Source: Mesostigma viride (Eukaryota; Streptophyta; Mesostigmatophyceae; Mesostigmatales; Mesostigmataceae). From it: a stretch of DNA of 64,000 nt. The notes under the pieces are model-generated. The model did no database searches, was not told the origin of the DNA, and saw nothing but the letters and a program-made list of their open reading frames with translations. This document shows positions 1 to 41,508 of this stretch, piece by piece. Both the position numbers and the translations under genes were made by a program. The stretch lies in assembly GCA_009746045.1 (NCBI GenBank), contig RPFO01000165.1:6550036-6614035 (forward strand), in the 5' to 3' direction. The number at the start of each line of letters is the position of its first letter. Within the stretch, counting starts at the first letter, position 1.

Positions 1-41
1 ACCACCACCACCACCACCACCACCACCACCACCACCACCAC

Positions 42-75
<34 letters not shown>
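1..75. repeat. Trinucleotide repeat (ACC)n then (GCC)n
   Basis: About 45 bases of ACC units pass into about 30 bases of GCC units at the very start of the window. No gene can be attached to it. The motif switches by one base, like the larger compound arrays further on. Confidence 0.9.
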
Positions 76-213
76 GCCCACCGCCACCGAGCGCACCCAG
101 CGCAGGCCTTCCCTATACGCAGCTAGGTGGAAGCTAATAAATAAAAAGAAATGTGGCTAACTGACGAAGTCCGGTGATGACTTGTGGCCTCCATCTTCCA
201 ACATGCGCAGCCG

Positions 214-424
214 CTGGCCAGCCATGCGGTCGCAAGCGCAGGGAAGCCTGTCCTCTCTCGCCTGCAAGCTGGGGGGTGCGCGTGTGTGCTGGCGCTCGTG
301 CTGGGCGCGCGGAGCAGGGGGAGAGCGAGGGCCTGCGCGGGGGGGGCGCCGCGGCCCGGCCGCTGCTGATGGCAGCGCTGCTGGTATCCGCGTTGGCCAT
401 CCTGCTGCTCACCCAGTAGGTGCT
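214..424 (+). pseudogene. Decayed partial copy of the membrane-protein exon at 60566-60756
   Basis: This stretch matches the penultimate exon of the large plus-strand gene almost along its full length. It shares the acceptor CAG, the start CCGCTGGCCAGCC, the stretch coding for ACVLALVLG, the end CTGCTCACCCA and the donor GTAGGT. In this copy the frame for the hydrophobic helices is broken: read from the first codons it runs into a stop near 370, and the last helix (ALAILLLTQ) lies in another frame. Both splice sites survive. It is either a relic of a second gene copy lying upstream of the window or a dispersed exon copy. The alignment is by eye. Confidence 0.75.
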
Positions 425-604
425 GGCTGCTGACCATGTCTGCAGTATCACTGCCAAACTTCACCACTGAAGGCTGTCAGTCTCACAAAGCCTCCCTACG
501 GGGCATAGTATGCATGCCACTGCCTGCCAACGTAACTTGCGTGCATGTTGGATGGGCACCTCCATACCTTCCAGCGCATTAGTCCTCGACATGGCTTCCT
601 AGTC

Positions 605-840
605 CCTTAATTAATTAAGGACATATCTCCATTGGGAGTATACGTAACACATGGCTCTGAGAAGGGGGCCTATGGTTTTTAATACATTCTGGGCTACATC
701 CTGCAGGTGGGGGATGTAAACACTGAGCCACGTACTCTGGGTGCACATGAGGTGCACCTGCACCTCCATGTATTCCAGCAGCTAAGGTGCGGACATGGGG
801 TGGAAGATGATTGAGGCTAGGCAAGAGCTAGGACATGCTA
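605..840. repeat. Dispersed repeat, copy A
   Basis: The copy starts after a TTAATTAATTAA run. It shares ordered blocks with copy B at about 3780-4015: CTGAGAAGGGG, TAATACATTCTGGGCTAC, GTGCACCTGCACC, ATGTATTCCAGCAGC and GGGTGGAAGAT. Length is about 215 bases. No ORF is conserved between the copies, so it looks like a non-coding dispersed element. I see no clear terminal inverted repeats or target duplication. Confidence 0.75.
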
Positions 841-3267
841 GTCCATTATTGGGCCCTAACCAGCTGTCCCATTGCTCCTTGTTCCCGGGAAAGCTTTCTC
901 TTTTTTAATGTTGGGCACTGCTGCAGTCTAGCCCTACCATGCTCGTTCATGCTCAGAAGAAAACCATAGCGACATGGCTTACCGCTGAGGAAGTGCGCAA
1001 GGTTACACCAACAGCTAGCGCCAAGCTTGTCACCCCTAGTCGTCTCAAGCAGTGGATCAAACTTCTAACTAGTCAACAATACGTTTATCTCCTTTGCCGG
1101 TCAGGTTTACAGGCAAACGATTGGCATTCCTATGGGGACAAATTGCGCCGGGCTATAAGCCAACTTGTATCTGTATACATTCGAGCTCGACTTCATGGAA
1201 CAACTTATTGCTGCAAGCGACAAACAGACACTTTAACGTTTTGTGCACGCCTGTAGATATATTGATGATGTTATTTCCATGGACAACCCTAGCTTCCATG
1301 CTCATTAGCTGTACATATCAAGCTCCCGGGAGACCAGGTATTTATCCGCACGCCTCGCTCACGCTCAAGCTAATTCTTCTTCTGGCGATTCATGCAATTA
1401 CCTTGATCTCAACATTACCCACAATCGACGTGGGTGGCGTACCATGCAAGATCTAGGACAAGCGTCTAGAGCCGAAGTTTAGCATGATCCAGTTTATTCG
1501 TTTTCCTGCCATTGACAGTGCTCTCTCAGATACAGCCAGTGTGGTGTGGTCTTCAGCCAGTTACATCGTTTTTCTAGGCTTTGTTCATACAAACAAGACT
1601 TCATCAAGGAGGTTGTGCGCCTGTTGCACGCTCTGATTTTGAAAGGATACAAACAGTGCATTATGCTAAAGCAGGTCAAGAATTTTCCGTCAAGCAACGT
1701 CCCCATATATACGCCACCTTTAGTCGCAGCACGCTGCACAGGCAGATTGTCTCGCTTCTACACACAGCTACTCCATATATGTAACCGCTCATATGCTAGG
1801 ATCGTACCTTTTCTACTAATTCTACTTTGTTTTCTGTCTAGTCATATTTCCTTTGCATTTTCCAGGCTACTACGTACTCTCAACGTCGCTTCCCAGCTCT
1901 ACCGGTCGAGTTGCCTCCACACATCTTCGGTTACCCTTGTTAACATGCAGCTTTGGGCTGCTCTCTCTTCGTCACTTCTTCTACAAGTTACAAGTTCTCA
2001 CACCTAGCTCACACACTAGGTTTGTTTGTTTGCCGGGGTAGGCAGGGAGCACGACATCGATCCGGCCGGGTGCGCAGCGTGGACACCTTGGAGGCTATGT
2101 GCAGCGCCAGGCCCGGGCGGCCGGGACTGAGGTAAAATGGGCCGAGGGGGTCGCCTTGCTGCGTCCCCGTGCGGGAGGCGATGTCAGCGAACGTCCCACC
2201 TTGCATCCTCCATGAGGAAGGAGCCGGTGAGGGGGCAGCCTTGCTGTAGCAGGCAGTGGTCCACGTATGGACTGAAGAAGGTCAGGGAACGCCTCGCCAA
2301 CGGCCTCAGAAGATGTTAGCCACGGTGTGATGGTGACGGCATTGAACGCATTGTGGCAGTCCGGCCACCTGCAGCTAGTGCCACCAGGGTCGGATGGTCC
2401 AGGTAGCCGAGCCTGGTAGGACTGTGTGCACGATGATGTCGCTAGCTGCCCCCTTCAGTAGGTGGCGACGCCGAGCTGGGCAGCGACGGACTACTCAGTA
2501 TCACTCCGGTTTAATTGGGCAGAAGCCGGAAGTAGGCGCGAAACTCGGGAGCCTTTAGGCGACAAATGACCTTTATACTCACCAGCTGGCAACCGGTCAT
2601 ATATTGCTGCCACACTGATCGGTTCGGTGCTGCACCCCTTGGCACAAGCTCTACAAACAGGTCGTGGACCGGCTGGATCGCGTAGTATCTCGATCCCTGC
2701 ATCTGAAACGTGTGATGCCAGATCTCCTTGATTTGCAGCCGTTCCGAGCTTGGCACTGGATTCGTTGTCCACCCCGTCGCATAACATGATGTTTTCTTCT
2801 TGCATACGTGGGCGTTTGGTTCACGCCGCACATTTAATTGAAAGTGATGCCCAGTGTCCTCGGGATTTTCGACTTTGCACCGTGAGCAGTTCTTGGACGT
2901 TTGGTTCCAAATATGGCTGACGTAATGACCTGACTAGCAAGACCTTTTCAGCTAGCGTTTTTCCATAGATCTGCATGCGCATGCGGGCATTTCCTCGTAA
3001 ATGGTGGGAGAGCTTAACGTTAATCGTGCAGCAATGGTGCTCACCACCAGACCGGCACTCCCGGCCAGTTAGGCTCGAATTAAACACACGCCCTGATCAA
3101 GCAAGCTGTTTCCGGCCCCGCCGTCTAGGTCATCTAGTCGCTCTTCACGTATGTAAGCCAGCCATAATTTCAATTAACAAGGCTACACATTTCCATCCCC
3201 ATTCATATTCATTATATCCTGAACGACTCAAAAACGCGCAAAAGACAACAGCAGGGTCGAGCTATCG
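841..3267. other. No supported gene
   Basis: Open frames here are short, overlap on both strands and have no recognisable motif, signal peptide or splice pattern. The stretch is mixed in composition, AT-richer from 900 to 2000 and GC-richer from 2030 to 2480. I see nothing that supports a gene or RNA. Confidence 0.6.
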
Positions 3268-3312
3268 GCCTTAATTTAATTAATTAATTAATTAATTAAC
3301 TAATTAATTAGG
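3268..3312. repeat. TTAATTAA run
   Basis: About ten TTAA/TAAT units. The run is followed at once by AGGAACATATCTCCGT, which resembles the left edge of the dispersed repeat copies at 625 and 3780. It may mark a truncated third copy. Confidence 0.7.
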
Positions 3313-3333
3313 AACATATCTCCGTCCAGCCAG

Positions 3334-3636
3334 GTGGACACCGCCCTTGGTCTGGCCGGCCCCCAGCGGCTTGGCCAGCCAGGGCGACACATTCTGACCT
3401 GGCCTGGCCCCGAGGGCATTCCCAAAAGGGTAGGGAAACCTGTCACGAACTACATCCAGATGTTGCTGGACGACCTAGTGGTCCCAGCCCAGTTTGAGCA
3501 CTGCATCCACTCTCTCTCCCGTCTTTGGACTGCCATGCAGGACAAGACGCGGTGGAAGAAGATTGTCAAGGCGCACACGCCCGACCCTGTGGGCAAGCCC
3601 CCTCCCCCCAAGCGGAGGAGGCGTTTTGATGAGTAG
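3334..3636 (+). CDS. Short ORF of unknown function, C-terminal-like, ends in a basic cluster
   Basis: A 100-codon frame, probably open upstream of the first ATG as well (an acceptor-like CCAG precedes GTGGACACC). The middle reads like a folded protein (YIQMLLDDLVVPAQFEH, then SRLWTAMQDKTRWKKIV). The end is PPPPKRRRRFDE followed by a TAG stop, which looks like a nuclear localisation signal. I do not recognise the family. It sits between TTAATTAA runs and dispersed repeats, so it may be the remnant of a mobile-element protein. No start context or partner exon confirms it. Confidence 0.3.
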   Translation: MDTALGLAGPQRLGQPGRHILTWPGPEGIPKRVGKPVTNYIQMLLDDLVVPAQFEHCIHSLSRLWTAMQDKTRWKKIVKAHTPDPVGKPPPPKRRRRFDE

Positions 3637-3765
3637 CGTAGTGAGGATTTTCTAGACTAGATAGCTTAGAGTTAGGATAGTTCGATTACGCGGCTTCCTC
3701 CACCCCATCCATCACGGAATATCTGCTAGTAACATGATCTCCCCACGGAGGCATGTTATAATTTA

Positions 3766-4015
3766 ATTTATTTTTTTTTATATCTCCGTTGGGACTGTAC
3801 ATGTAGCACATACTGGTCCCTGAGAAGGGGCATATGTATGGCTTTGGGTTAATACATTCTGGGCTACTTCCTGCAAGGGTAGGACGTAAACTACACCTGC
3901 CGGCTGGGTGCACAAAGTGCACCTGCACCACTATACATGTATTCCAGCAGCGAAGGTGCAGACATAGGGTGGAAGATCATCATGGCTATACAAAGCTGCT
4001 AGGGCATGGCTTCTC
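3766..4015. repeat. Dispersed repeat, copy B
   Basis: Second copy of the element described at 605-840, in the same orientation, preceded by an AT-rich run. Just downstream, a 40-base segment ending GCAGCATCCATGGGG is itself repeated in diverged form about 60 bases later (about 4038-4075 and 4097-4137). Confidence 0.75.
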
Positions 4016-4228
4016 ATCAGAGAGTGACTCTCTGCATAGGCAGCTAGAGCTTGGCTAAATTCTTAATGCAGCATCCATGGGGAGTCCCATTATAATAGGC
4101 AGAGCGTGGCTAAGTTCTTAAGGCATCATCCATCGGGTGCCGGCCGGGGCCATTGGCGCACATGCGCGTAGGCCTGCACATGCACGTGCTAAGCTAAGCC
4201 CGACTAATATACACTACTGTGATATTCC

Positions 4229-5226
4229 CTAGACTGGGTTTGCTGGGGGCGCCTGCCAGGGCTTGTGGTCGACGTGGATGACGTCCCCCCTCCGGTATGC
4301 CGGTTTCCCCCTTGCGCTCTGCCGGAGCTGGATCGAGGTAGGTCGGCCATAGCTCCCATCGCCGCTGTTGCTGTGGCATCCAGGAGTCCAGCGTGTAGGA
4401 AGTCCACGAGAGCTTCTTGCGGCATTTAAGAAACGACAACTTATCCGCCATGTACTTGAAGGTGAGGAGCAGGGGAGGCGGGCCAGCCTTACCCCGCGCG
4501 CGGGGAAGGCGGACAGCCGACATCCGCAGCTCACCAGTGAGTTGCATGGGGGAACTGAAAGAATGTCGCGCTTAAATGCCATGAGAAGAGTCTCCGAGGT
4601 CTCACCTGCCGGCTGGTCGAAGTGCTTGAGGATGACATTGTGGCTGCGCTTGATGAGGTCGGCCTCCTCGCGGAGGTCGAGCGTGTGTTGCTTGAGCTGT
4701 GCCGTGATGGTGGAGGTGGTGGAGGTGGTGTGGTGTTTCAGCATGTCCGCACAGGTCGATCTGGGTGGGAGGAGCATCGCCAGCCGGGCCAGCGGGGGCT
4801 CAGTGGCTTGGCGGCATTGTCCTTCACCGCCTGGGCGGTGAGGCCTGCGGTGTTTTGCAGGCACTCGATGGCGATGGCGTTGTCCTTGAGGCTGGCTGGT
4901 CGATGTCGCGGAGCTGGGCGGTGAGGGCGTCGGAGGTGGGGGTGGTGGCGGTGGATGAAGCGAGGAGGGTGGAGGTCGCGGTGGAGATGGTGGAGAGGAG
5001 GGGGAGTTCGGCAGCCAGCGTGCTGCCCATGGCTGCCACATCTGCAGCGAGGGGGGGCACGTGCTGCGCGAGCGGCTAGCTTTAGGAGTGAGCGGATGGA
5101 GGATTCGGTCAACGTGGTGGTGAGGGGCTTTGGGGGCCAGAGCTCCTCGAGGGAGCGTCCAAGAAGGGAGAAGAGGGCGAGTTGCTGAAGGTGGGGGCGG
5201 GCGGCGCTGTGGAGGCTTGTTGCCAA
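4229..5226 (-). pseudogene. Broken helical-protein reading frame, family unknown
   Basis: Three overlapping minus-strand frames together read like one protein broken by frameshifts. Frame one from 5226 gives SLEELWPPKPLTTTLTESS and SSIRSLLKLAARAAR. It shifts near 5060 to a frame reading MGSTLAAELPLLSTI and DALTAQLRDIDQPAS, returns near 4890 (SLKDNAIAIECLQN), and shifts again near 4790 to ITAQLKQHTLDLREEADLIK and VILKHFDQPAGE, before decaying below 4570. The heptad-like leucine and isoleucine spacing suggests coiled coils. No catalytic motif is visible. Short introns could replace some of the shifts, so a live gene is not excluded. It lies among dispersed repeats. Confidence 0.35.
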
Positions 5227-5230
5227 ACAG

Positions 5231-5249
5231 TATTAATTAATTAATTAAA
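5231..5249. repeat. TTAATTAA run
   Basis: Short run directly upstream (in the minus sense) of the broken frame at 4229-5226. Confidence 0.7.
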
Positions 5250-5626
5250 CTCGTGCTCCCGTTGGGGAGTCACGGAGCACCGAAGTGCTTTTCCCTGCAT
5301 GTGCACAACAGGAAGAAAGGGCAGAGACCCCCTTTCTCCTTCATGCCACAGGCATGCCACAGCGGCAATCGGACACGCCATAGACGATCCGGCAAGTGCT
5401 GTGGGTGCAATAAGACCCATGTGAGCATATCATCAAAAACAAGTAGCGTGGGCAAGTAAGCTGATCATAGCCAGGACGTATCATGGCTGTACAAGGGCTA
5501 AGCTGAGGCTATGGCTGGTTGTGTACCGTGTGTTAGCGATGCACGTGACTAGGTATGGTGGCACAGCTAGGCAAACATTCTAGGCACTGGCTGCTATGGC
5601 GGCAGGGACTACCAATGGATACAAGC

Positions 5627-5785
5627 TCAAGCCGAACAGTATGAAAGGAAGGCATTGCGGAGGCGGCCCTGGTGGTGGAGCTGCATGCACAGTTCAATAA
5701 GCGAGGCTCGCGATCCAAAAAACACGTAGGCCAGGATGCGGTTGAGCTGGTCAAAAAATCCGGGCTGGCTGGCGTCAAAGTCGAA
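5627..5785 (-). pseudogene. Short minus-strand coding-like fragment
   Basis: A 52-codon frame bounded by TAA at 5788-5786 and TGA at 5629-5627, with no ATG at its head. It reads like a helical protein segment: FFDQLNRILAYVFFGSRASL, then IELCMQLHHQGRLRNAFLSY. The pattern of small helices is reminiscent of helical-repeat trafficking proteins, but I cannot assign a family. It could be an exon or relic of the same broken gene as 4229-5226, as both lie on the minus strand. Confidence 0.25.
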
Positions 5786-6009
5786 TTACTCTGCCCAGTT
5801 CGGCTCGGCAGGGTGACTGCGCTTGGGCTCAGGCGACGCTGCGGGCGGGGCGAGCCCAAGGGGCGGGACGACCACTAGTGCTTGGCTATGGCGCCGCTGC
5901 CTTCTGGGCCGGAGGGCGAAGCGCTGCAGCCGAAGCTGCAGACGTATTAATTTTCAGGGCTGAGCGCAGCCGCCAGGCTGCGTTGCGCGGAGGAGCGTTT
6001 GCTCGCCAT

Positions 6010-6084
6010 GAATTAATTATTAATTAATTAATTAATTAATTAATTAATTAATTAATTAATTAATTAATTAATTAATTAATTAAT
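6010..6084. repeat. Longest TTAATTAA run
   Basis: About 74 bases of uninterrupted TTAA/TAAT units after GCCATGAA. A shorter run lies at 6301-6312. The two flanks share the word TAATAGACAC. Confidence 0.85.
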
Positions 6085-7200
6085 AGACACGTGACTGCGT
6101 TTGCTCGCAATATATTGCGTAATACGGCTTCGGAAAATTATATCAGCGTGTGCGTCTTAGAAAGACGGAGCGACTGTGATATTCACAGCCGAATTTGATG
6201 CCCAAACGTGAAGTTTATGAGCTCCGCCGTCAGCCATGGCTACCTCGTGGCTCCACTTTCATGGCCGCATCCGAGCTACCATGGTCAGGGCGAGCTACCA
6301 CTAATTAATTAATAGACACAGCGAGCTACCATGGTCAGGATTATCCCGATTTCTGGCCTGCGCGGGTTGTCTCCTTGATATCTGGCTCACACCAAACATA
6401 TTGCGGCCTGCAAAATTGGCCTTTATTAGAAAAACACACACAATCAATCCCCACTGAGGCAGGCCAAGACATAGCTGCGCATAGGCGAGATATTGCACTT
6501 TCGGAGGATAATGCACTATCCGTCCATGCTACAACTCTAAAGTAATCCCACTGCGCTTGCAAAACAGAAATACAACTGATCTGCGTCTGTTGCCCACCAG
6601 CAACAATTGCCATGGCACAACCTTCCCTTGACAACAGTATCCAAATACTGGCAACACATACCCTAAAAATACAAGCATCTCGTAGAAACACGCTAGTAGC
6701 AAGGAACATGGTATCACAAAGAAACCTCAAACAAAAGCTAGTGACGCAAATAAAAGAAATCCTATTGGTGCCTTTCGTGTTCTCCACGCATGGCGTGGCG
6801 CAGCACACCCTTGCGGCTTAAGGAAGGGCAAGAGTGTCCAACGGCACGCCTCGCGTGGAGCATGGCGGCGAAAAGTCCTCCGCCATGGTACGCGCGCGGG
6901 GGTCACCCATCCGCCCTCATCCCAGGAAAATTCCAGGTTCTATAATTTTTTTTCTTGCTGCGTTTGCTGCAACAAACGATCGCAATGGTCGTCATAAACG
7001 TGCGATTGTGACGACCGTTGCCCCTCGTCTACGTAGAAAACCATCGTTGCAACAGAGCCGCGGCAATGACCCGGATGACGGACGGGAGCAAACCCCCACC
7101 GCGACAACACCTGTCGCATCTGCCATCCCTGCCGGCTAATGCGGCAGGACAGGCATAGCCTTTTTCAAGGCCAAGCAAAGTCACTTGGCCGGCTGCATGG
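6085..7200. other. No supported gene; 3' flank of Argonaute
   Basis: Open frames are short and conflicting. A phrase ending GAGCTACCATGGTCAGG is duplicated around 6276-6300 and 6320-6340. The last few hundred bases should contain the Argonaute 3' UTR and poly(A) site, which I could not place. Confidence 0.5.
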
Positions 7201-21837
<14,637 letters not shown>

Positions 21838-23754
21838 ACTTGCCCACGGGCTGAGGGCTCAATAAAAGATCCCGATCGCCAATGGTCGCACCACTGTCAC
21901 GAGAGGGTATTCCCCAGAGGAAAATTACCGAAGTTATTGTCTTCCCTACTCGATCAGACGATCCTTCGTGGATCAGACGACAATTTTGTAGAATTAATGT
22001 ACCCAAACCAGTCAACCGGTTATGGCAAGACGAACACACACAATTTTGATTGTGTTCCAGTTCGTGCGTGACCTGGTGCGTCTTCGTGGGAGCCTTGACG
22101 CTATCTAGACCGTCAAGGCTAGCGATCGTCGAGGCCGCGGCCTTGCCAGTTGCCGCGATTCGCGCGAAGGAAGGAGATGCCACGGTACGGCCTCGGTAAT
22201 GCACGAGGGTTGCGCGAGTAACGTCACTCGCGAAACGTGAAGCGTGACTGTCGTGACACCGGCAGAATCACGAAACCAATTGCAGCAATCACATGTTTCA
22301 CGTCCTATCGTGAGTGTCGTCTTGTCAGCTGTCACAACTCACAACTCACAACTCACAAGACGGTGACTGACCGGGAAGACCGATGCAGCGCTGACCAATG
22401 CAGGCTGCGGCTGACAGACCAGCGACCTAACGAGGCCCAGGCCGAGATGCAACCTACAATTTCGCGGGACCTTGAAGTCTTGAACTCATATACGAAGGCA
22501 AAATGAAAAAAGTTAAAACGTTAGCCGCCGACAATCTGGAGCGTCCGATGATGGATCCAACGGACGCGATAAACCCGCTAAGTTAGCGGCTCGGGTCGTC
22601 CGTACAAATACTAAATCACCAAGCAACCAATACAAAACAAGCAAACTACGGAAAACAAACGGCCTTCGGCCCCAACCGCATAGACGCGACGCGAGGGATT
22701 GGGTCCGTCGGATGGTGGAGGCGTTGTCCCCAACCCGGCCGAGGGGCGACGGGTTGACTGGGGTAAAGGTGCCCCATGCCAATTAGAATTTTTGTTTCTC
22801 ACGTCACCACGGTATCGTAGACGAGTAAGCTGGCAAAATATCATGACGTCCGACATGCACGGCCCGAGGTATGAGTGAGGAAGTCACGCTAGATACTGAG
22901 GCACCTATATCTTGCTTGACGCCGTTGGTTTGTGAAGCTAACCTCACATTGCGCGCATCGCCTGGGCAGTTGGCGACGCCAACGTCAACGAAGGGAGACA
23001 CTGGCTGTTTTCGTCATCATGGCTACTGCCGATCGCGCGCGCGGTGTTATACATTTCCTCTCTTTACAAGGGATCCAGCGTTGGGAAATGTTGCTTCAAG
23101 TTTACCTCATTTTGTATATTTTGTTATAAATTACTTTGCTTAGTAAGGTGTGGCTTATATGAAAGGTTGCGTCGTCGACAGGGATGATTATAATACGTTT
23201 CTGCGTCTTAACATCAGTTGCAGCATGTTTGGCAGGATGATCAGCTCATGCAGCAGCTGCCGTTGATGATGACTGTCATGAGCAGGATGACAAGCCACCC
23301 GACCCAGTCGTAGGATCAGTTTCTGCAGCCGATATTTTGATCCTTTTACCCAAGGAGACAATCTTTACATTCCGTTGTTGGTGGACCTGTCCTCTCAGCT
23401 CAAGGTTCTATGTATATCTTCTATATGATGGCTTCTTCCAGGCCATACGGCCTTGTATACCCCGACGCGTCAACTGTCAACCCCGCCGACCCAGCCGCTT
23501 GCTCATATTGCATGAATGCTTGGAATATGCGGGTACGTCCCATGGATTACATTTTCGTGTTCAAGTGTTCGATTTTGGGGTGTTGACGATGCAAGTGCAC
23601 GCTCAAAATGGCATGGTCAAGTTGCACGAACTTTTGCTATTCCGGCCATGGGTGGTTGACTGTGCGCACTATGCGGCTGTTGGCCTGACCACTACCAGTG
23701 AGCCATTTCTTGTGGGTAAATAAATGCAGGTAGGAACATAGGGTACATGATGTG
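21838..23754. promoter_or_regulatory. 5' flank of Argonaute; no other supported gene
   Basis: This region should hold the Argonaute promoter and 5' UTR. I see no convincing TATA box. Short direct repeats of CACAACT occur at 22333-22358. A plus-strand frame at 23337-23723 lacks recognisable motifs and is not called. Confidence 0.35.
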
Positions 23755-23912
23755 AGCCTGATAACTATGCCAGAGGAAGCTGAACCCCAAAGGTATAGCT
23801 TGTGCACATCACTATGCCACAGGAAGCTGGCCCCAAATTAAGGGTATAGGTTGTGCACATCACTACGCCATAGGAAGTAGACCCCAATTCAGGGTAGCTT
23901 GTGCACGCATTT
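23755..23912. repeat. About 50-bp tandem repeat, three to four diverged copies
   Basis: Units share CATCACTATGCCACAGGAAG, GGTATAG and TTGTGCAC. Confidence 0.8.
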
Positions 23913-24350
23913 TGCCATATACTGGGACCTTACTACGTGTTACTGCTGAAAGCTCAAATTGCCTTGTTATATATACTCCCATCGCCTGCCGACCGCGTGA
24001 ACCCTGTGCATGACGTACTGTCTCGCGATCAGGGCGCCTTGCCTATACTCCCCCATTTCCAGTGCCATGTGTCACTGGCAGGTCTGCTCTCCTGCAGTAG
24101 CAGCTAGATTCAAGTGTATAACTTATCTCATGGAAAAGTTACAATCGCTTTAGTCTGACGAGTCAGACTAGTATGGTGCCCACAGTCTAGTATGGAGAGG
24201 CTCTGCATGCAAGGAAAGGAACTGCAGGGCGCATACCGCGCGCTACCCCATCCATGCATGGGACAAGGCTGGCCCCCCACCAGCTAGTGGTCCTCACCTT
24301 CAGCGACATCGCAGCCCGAGTTCGGTTCGATCCTCTCTCGCCGCAAGAAA

Positions 24351-24494
24351 ATGGTGACTACCTCCTGGTCGCTCTACGACGACCTGACGCCAGCCCAGCA
24401 GCAGCAGCACCGCGATCAGTGGCCCAACTACATCCACCACAAGACCAGCCCCGAGAAGTCCAAAGTGTACTGGCGGGGCACTGAGGGACCTTGA
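24351..24494 (+). CDS. Small ORF, unknown
   Basis: A 47-codon frame, MVTTSWSLYDDLTPAQQQQH, followed by RDQWPNYIHHKTSPEKSKVY and WRGTEGP with a TGA stop. The ATG has a good context (AAAATGG) and the same frame is open upstream to a TAG near 24281. The composition looks protein-like, but I do not recognise it and see no splice partner. It could be a relic. Confidence 0.25.
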   Translation: MVTTSWSLYDDLTPAQQQQHRDQWPNYIHHKTSPEKSKVYWRGTEGP

Positions 24495-25075
24495 TGTCAG
24501 TCAACAACAAACTGTGGAAGCCCCCCCGGGCTCCCCCGGGATAGAGATGCATTCAAGCTAGTAGTACATGGGGGCAATCGATATAATAACGGGAAAGCTT
24601 AGGCATTACAGCACTCGGAATGATTAGCATATAATGAGACAATAGCACATATTTGCCCAGCTGGTAATTACTGAGATCTGACTTTAATTGCTATAGATAA
24701 GCTCTGGCTCATTGTGGCCATCATCAGCTTGCAACTTCGCCGACGTCAGTTGAGCCCACCTCACCTTTTTACAGCTTTCGCTATGCGTCAGCCTACCTAA
24801 GGTATTGCATGGTTGTATTGCACCCACAGTGTTGTGCCCCGGAATTATGATGCGGAGAGAGCAATCTGTGGCCTGCCCATTTGTGGCAGTGAGCAAGCTT
24901 AAGGCCGGGCGCCCTCCCTCCTTGGCGTCGCGCAGAAGGGTTGAAGGTTGATCCTTGACTCTGTATTGGCACGTACCCATGTGACGCAGTCACGTGCTTA
25001 TATTAATTAATGGTGCCTACAAGTCATGTCAGCCAGTGGGATGTATCATGCATCTCATAGTCAATTCCCAACATA

Positions 25076-25295
25076 TTGCAGGATTCAATTAGTGTACATA
25101 GCGCATGCAAATATTTACCTCTTTGCCTTGTTGTTACTCCATACACCAAGAATGAAGGAGTAGGCAGTAGCATCTTACAACGGCGGATGCATGAAGTCCA
25201 CGTAGATGACCGTGGTGCTACCACACATGTGCTATGGAACTACACTCTGGGCTGTCAACATGGACCTATAAGCTGCACTCCCATGAGTATGCAGG
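25076..25295 (+). CDS. Possible acetyltransferase-like exon (very tentative)
   Basis: The frame follows an acceptor-like TTGCAG and ends at a canonical donor (CAG then GTAAGA, near 25295). It contains YLPLCLVVTPYTKNEGVGSS followed by ILQRRMHEVHVDDRGATTHV. This resembles the beta4-alpha3 acetyl-CoA loop of GNAT enzymes (V-x-P-x(5)-G-x-G-S, then a helix and a strand). No upstream or downstream partner exon was found, so it may be a relic. It lies just beyond the 3' end of the cellulase gene on the opposite strand. Confidence 0.28.
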
Positions 25296-25413
25296 TAAGA
25301 TTTTCGTTAGGTCTATCAATCCATTTCCGTATACGAGGGGGGTCGACCCAACCTACGTGCGTGCATGCCCCTGGCCCATGCTGCAAAAAATGCTATCACG
25401 GGTGCAAGCACGG

Positions 25414-41508
<16,095 letters not shown>

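Noticed and set aside
23337-23723. 128-codon plus-strand ORF
   Set aside because: No motif, no splice partner, and irregular composition; not enough to call a gene.
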